Positions 17,172-24,938 of a stretch of DNA of 64,000 nucleotides are shown piece by piece. The stretch's first letter is position 1. Every line of letters starts with the position of its first letter. Made by a program: the position numbers and the translations under genes. Below the pieces are notes generated by a model that saw only the letters and a program-made list of their open reading frames with translations, was not told the DNA's origin and searched no databases. Origin of the DNA: SKLM01 sp964514285 (GTDB lineage: Bacteria; Chloroflexota; Anaerolineae; B4-G1); assembly GCA_964514285.1 (NCBI GenBank), contig CAZEQC010000005.1, positions 1 through 64,000 on the forward strand. The letters run 5' to 3'.

Positions 17172-17609
17172 ATGGGGCAAACGGAGAAGAGAGCGTTTGA
17201 GGGCGACGTGGAAGCACCCTCTGACGATAGCGCAGAGGTTCTCTCCGGCACCGCCCAGACGATCGAGGCGCAGGCCGTAACGGTGAAACAGGGGAGCGTG
17301 GATACGATCAAGGCTGATTCGGTCCAGATGCGGCAGGGGGGCGTGGGCCGGGTCGAGGCTGGCTCGGTTCGTGCGGAGCAGAGCGGCATTGGACTGGTCA
17401 AAGCCGAGACGGTCGACATTGATGATGGCGGCGTGTTTGGAGCGTACGGCGAAACGGTCCACTTGGAGCAGTCGAACGTCGTGTTCCTGGCGGCGAAGAA
17501 GGTCGATGGTGATGCTCGGGTCCTGCTCGATTGGCGGACCGCTTTGGCCTTCGGCGCGGGCCTGGGACTCGTGTTGTGGCTGTTGCGTTTCTTCCTGGGC
17601 CGCGATTAA
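17172..17609 (+). CDS. Unrecognised repeat-rich, tail-anchored protein
   Basis: I do not recognise this 145-residue protein. Residues 30-116 consist of about six repeats of 14-15 residues following the pattern x-[IV]-x-A-x-x-V-x-x-x-[QD]-x-[GS]-[VI], for example TIEAQAVTVKQGSV, DTIKADSVQMRQGGV and GRVEAGSVRAEQSGI. A regular repeat of this kind suggests a small beta-solenoid, similar in general shape to bactofilin-like polymers. Residues 124-142 form one transmembrane helix (FGAGLGLVLWLLRFFLG), so the protein is probably anchored by its tail with the repeats in the cytoplasm. ATG 17172 follows GGAG by seven bases; earlier starts at 17124 and 17139 are possible. Confidence 0.7.
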   Translation: MGQTEKRAFEGDVEAPSDDSAEVLSGTAQTIEAQAVTVKQGSVDTIKADSVQMRQGGVGRVEAGSVRAEQSGIGLVKAETVDIDDGGVFGAYGETVHLEQSNVVFLAAKKVDGDARVLLDWRTALAFGAGLGLVLWLLRFFLGRD

Positions 17610-17660
17610 CAGCGTCTGTGACGACGAGATAGAGGGAGGTGTCCAACGTCTGAAACGCCG

Positions 17661-17867
17661 GGGGAAGCAGCGCCAGGCCCGGATGCAGGTCAGGGTCGGT
17701 CCGGGTGACGAGGAGGCGGTTCCTGTCGCGAGACGGGGAAAATCGAGCTATCGGCGGATGCCGCCTGGGGTTGGTCACACCCCATCTTCCCCTCCAAGCA
17801 TAGAAGCTGTTCCAGGCAAAGCTGGAGAGCGATCTCCAGGCCAAGAGGACCGGCAGTGACTTTGTCG
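17661..17867 (+). ncRNA. glmS ribozyme/riboswitch (glucosamine-6-phosphate-dependent self-cleaving RNA)
   Basis: The 357-base gap before glmS (17610-17966) contains a glmS ribozyme. The cleavage site would lie between A17669 and G17670 (AG/CGCC). Helix P1 is GCCCGGA with TCCGGGT; then comes the invariant GTGACGAGG (17705-17713). GGCGG at 17715-17719 pairs with CCGCC at 17761-17765, enclosing a GCGA-capped hairpin (17720-17739) and the highly conserved ATCGAGCTATCGGCGGATG at 17742-17760. P3 is GGGGT / ACCCC (17767-17783). The 3' domain ends with GCCAAGAGGAC and CAGTGACTTTG. In characterised cases GlcN6P binding makes the mRNA cut itself and lowers glmS expression. Confidence 0.93.
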
Positions 17868-17966
17868 ATCCGACGCACTATGGTGGGTCTCGCCGACGGA
17901 GAGCAACGGAGGCGATTCCCTCAAGTGCGCTTAACGCTATGCGTTCGATAGGATGAGGAGGGACCT

Positions 17967-19811
17967 ATGTGTGGTATCGTCGGCTACGTGGGGCCGCAGG
18001 ATGCGACCCCGATTATTCTTGACGGCTTGAAACGACTGGAATACCGCGGCTACGATTCGGCCGGCCTGGCGGTGGTGGCGACGAACGGCGACATCGCCGT
18101 TCGTCGAGAGGCGGGCAAGATCGAGGCGCTTCTCGAGATGGTGGAGGCTGAGCCCGTCAGCGGGCAGATTGGCATCGGTCACACGCGCTGGGCCACGCAC
18201 GGTGAGCCGTGCCAGCGGAACGCGCATCCCCATATGGGGTCCACAGGCGATGTGGCCGTCGTTCACAACGGCATCATCGAGAACTTCCGTGCCCTTCGCC
18301 GGGATCTGCAGGAGAAGGGTAGAGAGTTCGCGTCGGAGACCGACAGCGAGGTCGTGGTGCATCTGGTGGAGATGTATCTGGCAGCCGATCACGATCTGGC
18401 CAGGGCAGTTCGGAAAGCTCTGACGCACATCAAGGGGGCTAGTGCCTTCGTCTTTCTCAGCAAGCAGGAGCCCGGTCGTCTGGTGGCTGCCCGTCTGGGC
18501 AACGCCGGAGGGTTGACCGTGGGGGTGGGCGACGGAGAGATGTTCCTCGCCTCCGATATCCCGGCCATTCTGGAGCACACGCGCAAGATGGTCTTCCTCG
18601 AGGATCGTCAGATGGCGGTGGTCGGCCACGATGGTGTGGAGATGACGACCTTGGCGGGGGAGCCGATCGAGACGACAGTGCACGCGATCCCCTGGGATCC
18701 GGTCTCCGCGGCCAAAGGGACCTATCGCCACTTCATGCAGAAGGAGATCTACGAGCAGGCTCGCTCGATCACCGATACGATTCGGGGGCGGGCTGACTTC
18801 GACCTGGGGCGGGTGCGTCTGGAGAACCTTAGCTTGACCCTGGAGGAGGCTCGGTCGCTGGACAAGATGGTCATTGTTGCCTGCGGCACCTCCGCTTACG
18901 CTGGCCTGGTGGGTAAGTTCATCATCGAGACGTTGGCTCGCCTGCCGGTCGAGGTCGATTATGGGTCCGAGTTTCGCTACCGGGACCCCATTATCGACGA
19001 GAGGACGGCGGTCCTGGCTATCACCCAGAGCGGTGAAACCGTCGATACGCTGGCCGCGATGGAGGAGGGACGCGAGAAGGGCGCTCGGCTCTGGTCCATC
19101 GTCAACGTCATTGGCAGCCAGGCGCACCGCATCTCCGATGGGCATATCCTGATGCACGCCGGGCCGGAGATTGGGGTGGCTTCCACCAAGGCCTTCACCT
19201 CCAGCCTGGTCGATCTCTACTTGTTGGGTCTCTACCTTGGGGAAAGGCGGGGTATGCTCGAGGAGGCGCGGTTGCAGGAGGCTGTGGATGCCCTGGGGAT
19301 GTTGCCCGATCTGGTGGGGCGTGTGCTGGATCACGGTGATCAGTACGAGGGGCTGGCCGCCGCCTTCTACGATCGTGACCACTTCCTATACCTGGGGCGG
19401 GGGATCAATTATCCCATCGCCCTGGAGGGGGCGCTCAAGTTGAAGGAGATATCCTACATTCACGCCGAGGGGTATCCGGCGGGCGAGATGAAGCATGGCC
19501 CCATCGCCCTGATCGACGAAGCGATGCCTGTCGTCGCCATCGCTACGCGTGATGGCGTCTACGACAAGATGATCAGCCAGGTGGAGCAGGTGCGAGCACG
19601 GGACGGCATCGTGATCGTGTTGGCGACGGAGGGGGATGAGGCAATCGCGGACAAGGCGAACCATGTGCTTCACGCGCCGGAGGCCCCGCCTTTGATTGCC
19701 CCGGTGGTGAACGTGATCCCCCTGCAACTTCTGGCCTATCACCTGGCCGTGCGACGCGGGTGCGACGTTGACCAGCCACGGAACCTGGCGAAGTCGGTTA
19801 CGGTGGAGTAG
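17967..19811 (+). CDS. glmS: Glutamine-fructose-6-phosphate aminotransferase
   Basis: GlmS makes glucosamine-6-phosphate, the first step of UDP-GlcNAc synthesis. The 614-residue length is normal. The mature N-terminal nucleophile is Cys2 in MCGIVGYVG; the glutaminase domain has GHTRWATHGEP and HNGIIENF. Two SIS domains follow: VACGTSAYAGLVGKFI, AITQSGETVDTLAAM, and in the second EGYPAGEMKHGPIALID. The C-terminus PRNLAKSVTVE carries the Lys that reaches into the isomerase site. A ribozyme in its leader should give feedback control by the product. GAGGAGG precedes the ATG. Confidence 0.97.
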   Translation: MCGIVGYVGPQDATPIILDGLKRLEYRGYDSAGLAVVATNGDIAVRREAGKIEALLEMVEAEPVSGQIGIGHTRWATHGEPCQRNAHPHMGSTGDVAVVHNGIIENFRALRRDLQEKGREFASETDSEVVVHLVEMYLAADHDLARAVRKALTHIKGASAFVFLSKQEPGRLVAARLGNAGGLTVGVGDGEMFLASDIPAILEHTRKMVFLEDRQMAVVGHDGVEMTTLAGEPIETTVHAIPWDPVSAAKGTYRHFMQKEIYEQARSITDTIRGRADFDLGRVRLENLSLTLEEARSLDKMVIVACGTSAYAGLVGKFIIETLARLPVEVDYGSEFRYRDPIIDERTAVLAITQSGETVDTLAAMEEGREKGARLWSIVNVIGSQAHRISDGHILMHAGPEIGVASTKAFTSSLVDLYLLGLYLGERRGMLEEARLQEAVDALGMLPDLVGRVLDHGDQYEGLAAAFYDRDHFLYLGRGINYPIALEGALKLKEISYIHAEGYPAGEMKHGPIALIDEAMPVVAIATRDGVYDKMISQVEQVRARDGIVIVLATEGDEAIADKANHVLHAPEAPPLIAPVVNVIPLQLLAYHLAVRRGCDVDQPRNLAKSVTVE

Positions 19812-19893
19812 GTCGCGGTCGTGAGTCGCGTCTCCTGCTTGAGGGCTCCATCGTCTTGGTCGGATCTATGATCTAGGATTGGGGATACGCAAG

Positions 19894-21684
19894 ATGTGTG
19901 GAATCTTTGGTGTCGTCGTTGAGCGACAGCAGTCACTGGGCAGGATTCTCACGGAGGCCGGCCGACGGCTCTCGTACCGGGGCTACGATTCGGTCGGCTG
20001 CGCCACCTTGCAGGACGACGGAACCATCGACCTGCGCAAGGATGTGGGCAAGGTCGATGAGGTGGCGGAGCGGCTCGGCTTCTCCGAGATGGTGGGGTCC
20101 CGGGGCATCGTCCAGCTGCGCTGGGCCACCTTCGGCGCCCCGTCTCAGGTCAACGCTCAGCCTCACCTCGACTCCGACGGCGACCTGGTCGGCGCCCACA
20201 ACGGCAACGTCGTCAACAACATCGAGCTGCGCCGGGCCTTCGTGGCCGAGGGCATGACCGTCCGCTCCACCAACGATGGTGAATCCTGCGTCCACGCTGT
20301 GGAGCGGTACGTCGATCGCGGCTTCGGGATGGTCGAGGCGATCCGCCGCGCCTACGACGATCTGGAGGGGGACTACGCCTTCGTTATGGGGCGGGCCCAC
20401 GACGACCGGCTCTACGCCCTGAAGAAGGGATCTGGCCTGGTGGTCGGCCTGGCGGAAGGGGCCACCTGCCTCTCCTCGGACCTGCCATCGATTCTGCCCT
20501 TAACGCGCCGCATTGTTCGCGTGCAGGACGGCGAGATCGTCGTGCTCAGCGCTGAGGGCGTGGAGCTGCGGCGGGTGGTGGACGGAGAACGCGTCGAGCG
20601 GGAGGCGGAGGTGGTTGACGAGAGCATGGCCTCGGTCGAGAAGGGTGGCTATCCGCACTTCATGCTCAAGGAGATCCACGAGCAGCCCCAGGTGACCGGG
20701 GAGCTTCTCCATCTCCTGGCGTCCTCACCTCACGTCTCGCCCTTGGCCGATCGGATGGCCAGCGCGCGACATCTCTACCTCGTCGGATGCGGCACCAGCT
20801 ACCACGCCTGTATGCTGGGCGCCGTCTACCTGGGCCGATTGGCCGGTCGCCCGGCCGTGCCGATCCTGGCGCCCCAGTTCATCGCCCAGTATGGCTCAGC
20901 GATCGGGGCCCAGGACGTCGGTCTCTTCGTCAGCCAGAGCGGGGAGACGAAGGATGTGCTCAACGCCGTCGAGGTCGCCAAGGAGCAGGGGATGGGCGTC
21001 TTGAGCCTGGTCAATGTCCTGGGGTCCACGCTGATGAACGAGAGCGAGCGGTATCTGCCGTTGGCCTGCGGCTATGAGATCAGCGTGCCGGCGACGAAGA
21101 CGTTTATGAATCAGGCCTTGGCCTTCCTCTATCTGGCGCTGCGCATGGGCGGTCGCGCCACGGCTGCGGTGGACGGTCTCCCGGACCTGCTGCAGGAGAC
21201 CATCGAGCACGTCGAGCCTCAGGTGGCGGCTTTGGAGCCCGTGCTCGCCGGGACGGAGGACCTCTACTGCCTGGGCTACGGCATGACCTATCCCATCGCG
21301 CTGGAGGGGGCGCTGAAGCTCAAGGAGGTCACCTATGCGCACTGCGAGGGCATGCTCTCCACCGAATTCAAGCACGGTCCTCTCTCCGCCGTTCACGATG
21401 GCTACCCCATCATCTTCGTCTCCGGCCCGGAGGACGTGCCCCTCTTGATCAGCGGCATCAACGAGACCACCTGTCGGGGTGGGCGGGCCATCGCCGTCGC
21501 CGAGGACGATGCCCGGTTGGCAGCCAGCGTCGATGACCTGATCGCGGTCCCTCCGGCTGGGCCGCTGCTTAACCCCCTGTTGGCGACAGTGCCGCTGCAG
21601 CTGCTCTCTTACCGTCTCAGCGTGGCCCGCGGCTACGATCCCGATTTTCCCCGCAACTTGAGCAAGACGTTGACGGTGGACTGA
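19894..21684 (+). CDS. Second GlmS-like glutamine amidotransferase/SIS protein
   Basis: This 596-residue paralogue of GlmS lies 82 bases downstream of the first. It keeps Cys2 (MCGIFGVVV), the glutaminase motif LRWATFGAPSQVNAQPH (in place of the usual RWATHG), HNGNVVNNIELR, both SIS domains (GCGTSYHACMLGAVYLG, VSQSGETKDVLNAV, CEGMLSTEFKHGP) and the C-terminal PRNLSKTLTVD with its Lys. All catalytic groups appear intact, but the divergence in the glutaminase loop and in the sugar-phosphate site suggests a different sugar or role. No ribozyme precedes it. ATG 19894 is chosen because it places Cys second. Confidence 0.88.
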   Translation: MCGIFGVVVERQQSLGRILTEAGRRLSYRGYDSVGCATLQDDGTIDLRKDVGKVDEVAERLGFSEMVGSRGIVQLRWATFGAPSQVNAQPHLDSDGDLVGAHNGNVVNNIELRRAFVAEGMTVRSTNDGESCVHAVERYVDRGFGMVEAIRRAYDDLEGDYAFVMGRAHDDRLYALKKGSGLVVGLAEGATCLSSDLPSILPLTRRIVRVQDGEIVVLSAEGVELRRVVDGERVEREAEVVDESMASVEKGGYPHFMLKEIHEQPQVTGELLHLLASSPHVSPLADRMASARHLYLVGCGTSYHACMLGAVYLGRLAGRPAVPILAPQFIAQYGSAIGAQDVGLFVSQSGETKDVLNAVEVAKEQGMGVLSLVNVLGSTLMNESERYLPLACGYEISVPATKTFMNQALAFLYLALRMGGRATAAVDGLPDLLQETIEHVEPQVAALEPVLAGTEDLYCLGYGMTYPIALEGALKLKEVTYAHCEGMLSTEFKHGPLSAVHDGYPIIFVSGPEDVPLLISGINETTCRGGRAIAVAEDDARLAASVDDLIAVPPAGPLLNPLLATVPLQLLSYRLSVARGYDPDFPRNLSKTLTVD

Positions 21685-21693
21685 TGACTTGTT

Positions 21694-21722
21694 TTGATGG
21701 TTTCAGCAGACTGTGCTATAAT
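21694..21722 (+). promoter_or_regulatory. Strong promoter of the H-protein/Hdr/Nuo/LplA operon
   Basis: TTGATG (21694-21699), a 17-base spacer and TATAAT (21717-21722) preceded by the extended TGn element (TGC). Transcription should start near 21729, 35 bases upstream of the H-protein ATG. It is the only strong promoter seen before 29772. Confidence 0.85.
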
Positions 21723-21763
21723 CTCGCCTGCCACGATAATCACACACTTGCCAGGAGGATAGA

Positions 21764-22195
21764 ATGAACATCGCCGGTATTGAATTCCCCGAGGATCTGT
21801 ACTACGACCGTCAGCACAACTGGGCCCGCGTCGAGGGTGACGTGGTCGTGCAGGGTATGACCGACTTCGGTCAGCAGATTGCCCAGGAGATCGTCTTCGT
21901 GGAGATGCCCCGCGTTGGACGGACGGTTGAGCAAGAAGAGACCTTCATGTCGATGGAATCCGGCAAGTGGGTCGGTCGTATCCCAGCCATGGTCAGTGGC
22001 AAGATTCTGGAGGCCAACGAGGAGCTCGAATGGGATCCTCAGTTCGTCAACGAGTCGCCCTACGACGAGGGCTGGCTGGTCAAGATCGAGATGTCCGACC
22101 CCTCGGAGTTGGATAATCTGATGAAGGCCGACTCTCCAGAGCTCAAGGCCTTCATCGAGGAGCAAGTTGAGGAGTACGAGGAAATCCTAATCTAG
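21764..22195 (+). CDS. GcvH-like lipoyl-carrier protein
   Basis: This 143-residue protein is an H-protein homologue. The lipoylated Lys is expected in SMESGKWVGRIP, where glycine-cleavage H-proteins usually have ESVKA; the following VSGKILEANEEL and VNESPYDEGWLVKIEM are typical. A glutamate-rich C-terminal tail (KAFIEEQVEEYEEILI) is extra. No gcvT or gcvP genes are near; instead, six genes for Hdr, Nuo-like and LplA proteins follow. Lipoate-binding proteins of this type (LbpA) serve sulfur-oxidising sHdr systems, so it may be a dedicated redox carrier rather than a glycine-cleavage part; this is inference. AGGAGG lies five bases before the ATG. Confidence 0.88.
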   Translation: MNIAGIEFPEDLYYDRQHNWARVEGDVVVQGMTDFGQQIAQEIVFVEMPRVGRTVEQEETFMSMESGKWVGRIPAMVSGKILEANEELEWDPQFVNESPYDEGWLVKIEMSDPSELDNLMKADSPELKAFIEEQVEEYEEILI

Positions 22196-22317
22196 GCCTT
22201 TGAACTAGGCGCTTGGCCTGGGTCGGCGCGCGAAGCCGTTGTCATACCATGGTTCACGGTGGCGTGGCTTCGTGGCAGCCTACTCTGGCAAGCGTCCTTT
22301 CTATGTTGGGAGGTACC

Positions 22318-23517
22318 TTGACAACCCCTGAAGTGACAAACCTAGGTATGGTAGAGCGAGATACTGCTTTCGTGGATCGTCTCGCTCCAGCAAGTCGGCT
22401 GATTAAGCGTTGCATCCAGTGTGGTACCTGCTCGGCTTCGTGTCCCACAGCGTACGCTATGGACTACACGCCGCGTCAGGTGTGGCGTCTGCTGCAGCTC
22501 GGATTTGTGGAAGAGGTGTTGGACAGCCAGACCTTCTGGCTTTGCACCGTCTGCACAGCCTGCCAGGTCCGCTGCCGACGAGGTATTGATATCAAGGACG
22601 CTATGGTCGCTCTCAAAGAGTGGGCGGTCCGGGAGGGCGTTCAAATCCCGGAAAGGCTCGGGATGTTGAGGGACACGCTGGCGAATCACCACAACATCTC
22701 CGGCGACGACAACGCCGATCGCCTGGTCTGGAGTGACAATCTGCTTGATCCTCCCCGCGGCGTGAATCCTCCTCGTGAGGTAGCGGAGACGGTCTATTTC
22801 GTCGGTTGCGTCAGTTCCTTCTACCCGCGCGCCTATAGCATCCCACGAGCCTTGGTCCAGGTGATGGATCGGGCCGGGACCGAGTTTACGACGCTAGGTG
22901 GGGACGAATGGTGCTGCGGCTATCCTCTCTACGTGGCGGGTATGCGCGATCGTATGGCAGATCTGGCGCAGCACAATCTGGCCAGAGTGCGAGCGGCCGG
23001 TGCAGAGCGGGTCGTCTTCACGTGCCCCTCATGTCACTACGCTTGGTCGCATCTCTACCCCGAGTTCAGTGATACGTCCGGGCTTCACCTGCTCCACGCC
23101 ACCGAGCTCATGGCCGAGTTGGTGGGGGACGATCGGTTACCGCTTGGGCCTGTCGAGGAGGTCGTGACCTATCACGATCCCTGTGATCTTGGGCGGAAGG
23201 GGGGCGTGTACGATGCGCCCCGGGAGGTGCTGACCGCCATCCCGGGCTTGGAGCTCCGTGAGATGGCGATGAATCGGCGAGATGCACTCTGTTGCGGGGG
23301 CGGTGGGGATGTGGAGACGGTGGATCCCGATGTCCCCGTTGGTGTCGCGTTGAAGCGTCTGGCTCAGGTTGAAGCGACCGGCGCCAAGTACGTCGCTTCC
23401 GCCTGTCAACAGTGCGAGCGTACACTGCAGGAAGGCGCGCGCAAGAATCGCATTCGGGTGCGCGCTGTCGATGTTGTGGAGCTGCTCTGGCGATCGGTCC
23501 AGGCAGCGGAGAAGTGA
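22318..23517 (+). CDS. HdrC-HdrB fusion protein (heterodisulfide reductase-like, two CCG domains)
   Basis: The roughly 399-residue protein fuses an HdrC-like part carrying two [4Fe-4S] motifs (CIQCGTCSASCP and CTVCTACQVRC) to an HdrB-like part with two complete CCG domains. The first runs from FVGCVSSFYP through WCCGYPLY to CPSC; the second from HDPCDLGR through LCCGGGG to CQQC. In methanogen HdrB the CCG Cys residues bind noncubane clusters that split CoM-S-S-CoB; here the disulfide is unknown and could be lipoyl. The start is uncertain: TTG 22318 follows GGGAGG, ATG 22303 lies upstream, and ATG 22348 is another option. The hdrA gene follows after 13 bases. Confidence 0.88.
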   Translation: MTTPEVTNLGMVERDTAFVDRLAPASRLIKRCIQCGTCSASCPTAYAMDYTPRQVWRLLQLGFVEEVLDSQTFWLCTVCTACQVRCRRGIDIKDAMVALKEWAVREGVQIPERLGMLRDTLANHHNISGDDNADRLVWSDNLLDPPRGVNPPREVAETVYFVGCVSSFYPRAYSIPRALVQVMDRAGTEFTTLGGDEWCCGYPLYVAGMRDRMADLAQHNLARVRAAGAERVVFTCPSCHYAWSHLYPEFSDTSGLHLLHATELMAELVGDDRLPLGPVEEVVTYHDPCDLGRKGGVYDAPREVLTAIPGLELREMAMNRRDALCCGGGGDVETVDPDVPVGVALKRLAQVEATGAKYVASACQQCERTLQEGARKNRIRVRAVDVVELLWRSVQAAEK

Positions 23518-23530
23518 GAGGAGTTTTGGT

Positions 23531-24376
23531 ATGGAGGACGTCCGCATCGGTGTGTATGTCTGTCAGTGCGGCAGCAACATATCGGCCGTCGTGAAGATCG
23601 ACGATTTGGTGGAGCACGTCGCTGACCTGCCCCATGTGGTCGTGGCTCGTGACCACGGATACATGTGCTCGGGCTCGGGGCAGGAGATGATTCAAGCGGA
23701 TATCCAGCGTCACAACTTGAACCGTGTTGTCGTCGCTTCGTGTACGCCTCGCATGCATGAGGCCACCTTTCAACGTACCGTGGAAAAGGCCGGGCTCAAC
23801 CGCTATCTGTTTGAGATGACCAACATCCGTGAGCACGTTTCCTGGGTGATCAGCGACAGCAAGAAGGCGACGGAGAAAGCCTATCGGCTGATTCGGGCCG
23901 CTGTCGCTCGTGTGGCTCTGCACGCTCCGCTGGAAGCGCGCCAAGAACCCGTCACGGAGGCAGCTCTCGTGGTAGGCGGGGGAATCGCCGGGATCCAATC
24001 GGCCCTTGCCATCGCCGAGATGGGGTACCAGGTCTTCTTGGTCGAGCGTGAGCCTTCCATCGGCGGAAGGATGGCCCAGCTCAACAAAACCTTCCCGACT
24101 CTTGACTGTAGCACCTGAATACTTGGACCCAAGATGATGGATGCCGGTCGGCATCCGAACATAACTCTCCTGACCTACAGTGAGGTCGAGGACGTCTCTG
24201 GGTACGTGGGCAATTTCAAGGTCAAGGTGCGCAAGAAGGCACGTTACGTGGATCAGGATGCATGCACAGGTTGCGGCATCTGCTGGAACGAGTGCTTCAC
24301 CCGCCGTATCCCCGAGCGGAAGCGCATTACGCTGGGCGACATAAACATCGGGAAGAGGGAGGCTGGGGAGCCGTGA
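23531..24376 (+). CDS. hdrA: HdrA N-terminal half with probable selenocysteine at residue 196
   Basis: Read with the in-frame TGA at 24116-24118 decoded as selenocysteine, this is a continuous 281-residue protein. It opens with the HdrA N-terminal domain (VYVCQCGSN, GYMCSGSGQEMI, VVASCTPRMHEATF), then the FAD-binding LVVGGGIAGIQSA near residues 147-159 and EREPSIGGRMAQL. The conserved FPTLDCxxC segment reads FPTLDCST-UGA-ILGPKM, so the UGA sits exactly at the second Cys of CxxC. After it, TYSEVEDVSGYVGNFKVKVR and one [4Fe-4S] motif CTGCGICWNEC match HdrA well. The protein then ends, far shorter than the usual 650 residues; the missing half is in the gene at 26803. Its TGA stop overlaps nuoE as GTGA. 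Confidence 0.85.
24119..24160 (+). promoter_or_regulatory. SECIS-like hairpin after the in-frame UGA of hdrA
   Basis: A perfect 7-bp stem GGATGCC (24139-24145) / GGCATCC (24150-24156) caps a GGTC loop. The loop begins 28 bases after the UGA, within the window reported for bacterial SECIS elements, and contains the GU that SelB needs in E. coli fdhF. It lies inside the hdrA coding sequence. Confidence 0.72.
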
Positions 24377-24921
24377 CGGTGGAACTGAAACGGATCAACG
24401 AGATCATAGACTGTTATAGCGCGGAGCGAATGCACGCGCTGGCCATTCTCCAGGACATCCAACGTGAGTACAACTTCTTGCCCCGCAAGGCGCTGGAACA
24501 GACGGCGCAACGGTTGTGCGTACCAGAGGGCGAGATCTACCGTCTGGCAACGTTCTTCAAATCCTTCAGTCTGCATCCCAAGGGGAAATACGTGTGCAAG
24601 GTATGTTTGGGGACAGCCTGCCACGTGCTGGGAGGCCCGCGCATCCTGGAATCGTTGGAGCGGGAGCTGGGCATAAAGGCTGGTGAGACGACCCCCGATG
24701 GGATGTTCTCACTGGAGGCAGTGCGCTGCCTTGGTGCCTGCGCCCTGGGACCGGTCGTCGTCGTCAACGAGGAGCCCTACGCCCACACAACGCCCGACGG
24801 GGCAGTCAAACTAGTCAGAAGATTGGCCGCCGGCGAGGACGAGGCGGAGATGGGCCCAGCAGACGAAACGCCTTCCGTCCAGTCAGCAGCCGATCCGTCG
24901 AGCGCGTCACGCTCGGCATAG
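24373..24921 (+). CDS. NuoE/HndA-like [2Fe-2S] subunit
   Basis: The 182-residue protein matches the 24-kDa NADH-dehydrogenase subunit. Helical N-terminal part: ALAILQDIQREYNFLPRKAL. The thioredoxin-like [2Fe-2S] domain has the first Cys pair in VCLGTACHVLGG and the second in VRCLGACALGPVVVVNE. The last 30 residues are an acidic, Ser/Pro-rich tail absent from most homologues. GTG 24373 overlaps the hdrA stop codon. It would pass electrons between NuoF and partner subunits. Together with the next two genes it forms a NADH-oxidising module attached to Hdr proteins. Confidence 0.9.
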   Translation: MTVELKRINEIIDCYSAERMHALAILQDIQREYNFLPRKALEQTAQRLCVPEGEIYRLATFFKSFSLHPKGKYVCKVCLGTACHVLGGPRILESLERELGIKAGETTPDGMFSLEAVRCLGACALGPVVVVNEEPYAHTTPDGAVKLVRRLAAGEDEAEMGPADETPSVQSAADPSSASRSA

Positions 24922-24938
24922 AGTGGGGCAGATAAGAT

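Noticed and set aside
17937..19382. Long open frame on the strand opposite glmS
   Set aside because: Antisense open frames of this length recur throughout GC-rich genes here; it lacks a start signal and recognisable domains.
21764..22195. Glycine-cleavage system H-protein in a gcv operon
   Set aside because: No gcvT, gcvPA or gcvPB homologue lies in the region; the neighbours are Hdr, Nuo and LplA genes.
24116..24118. The hdrA UGA as a simple nonsense mutation
   Set aside because: The reading frame continues with intact HdrA homology, the UGA replaces a conserved Cys exactly, and a SECIS-like hairpin follows. The alternative remains formally open until Sec genes are checked.
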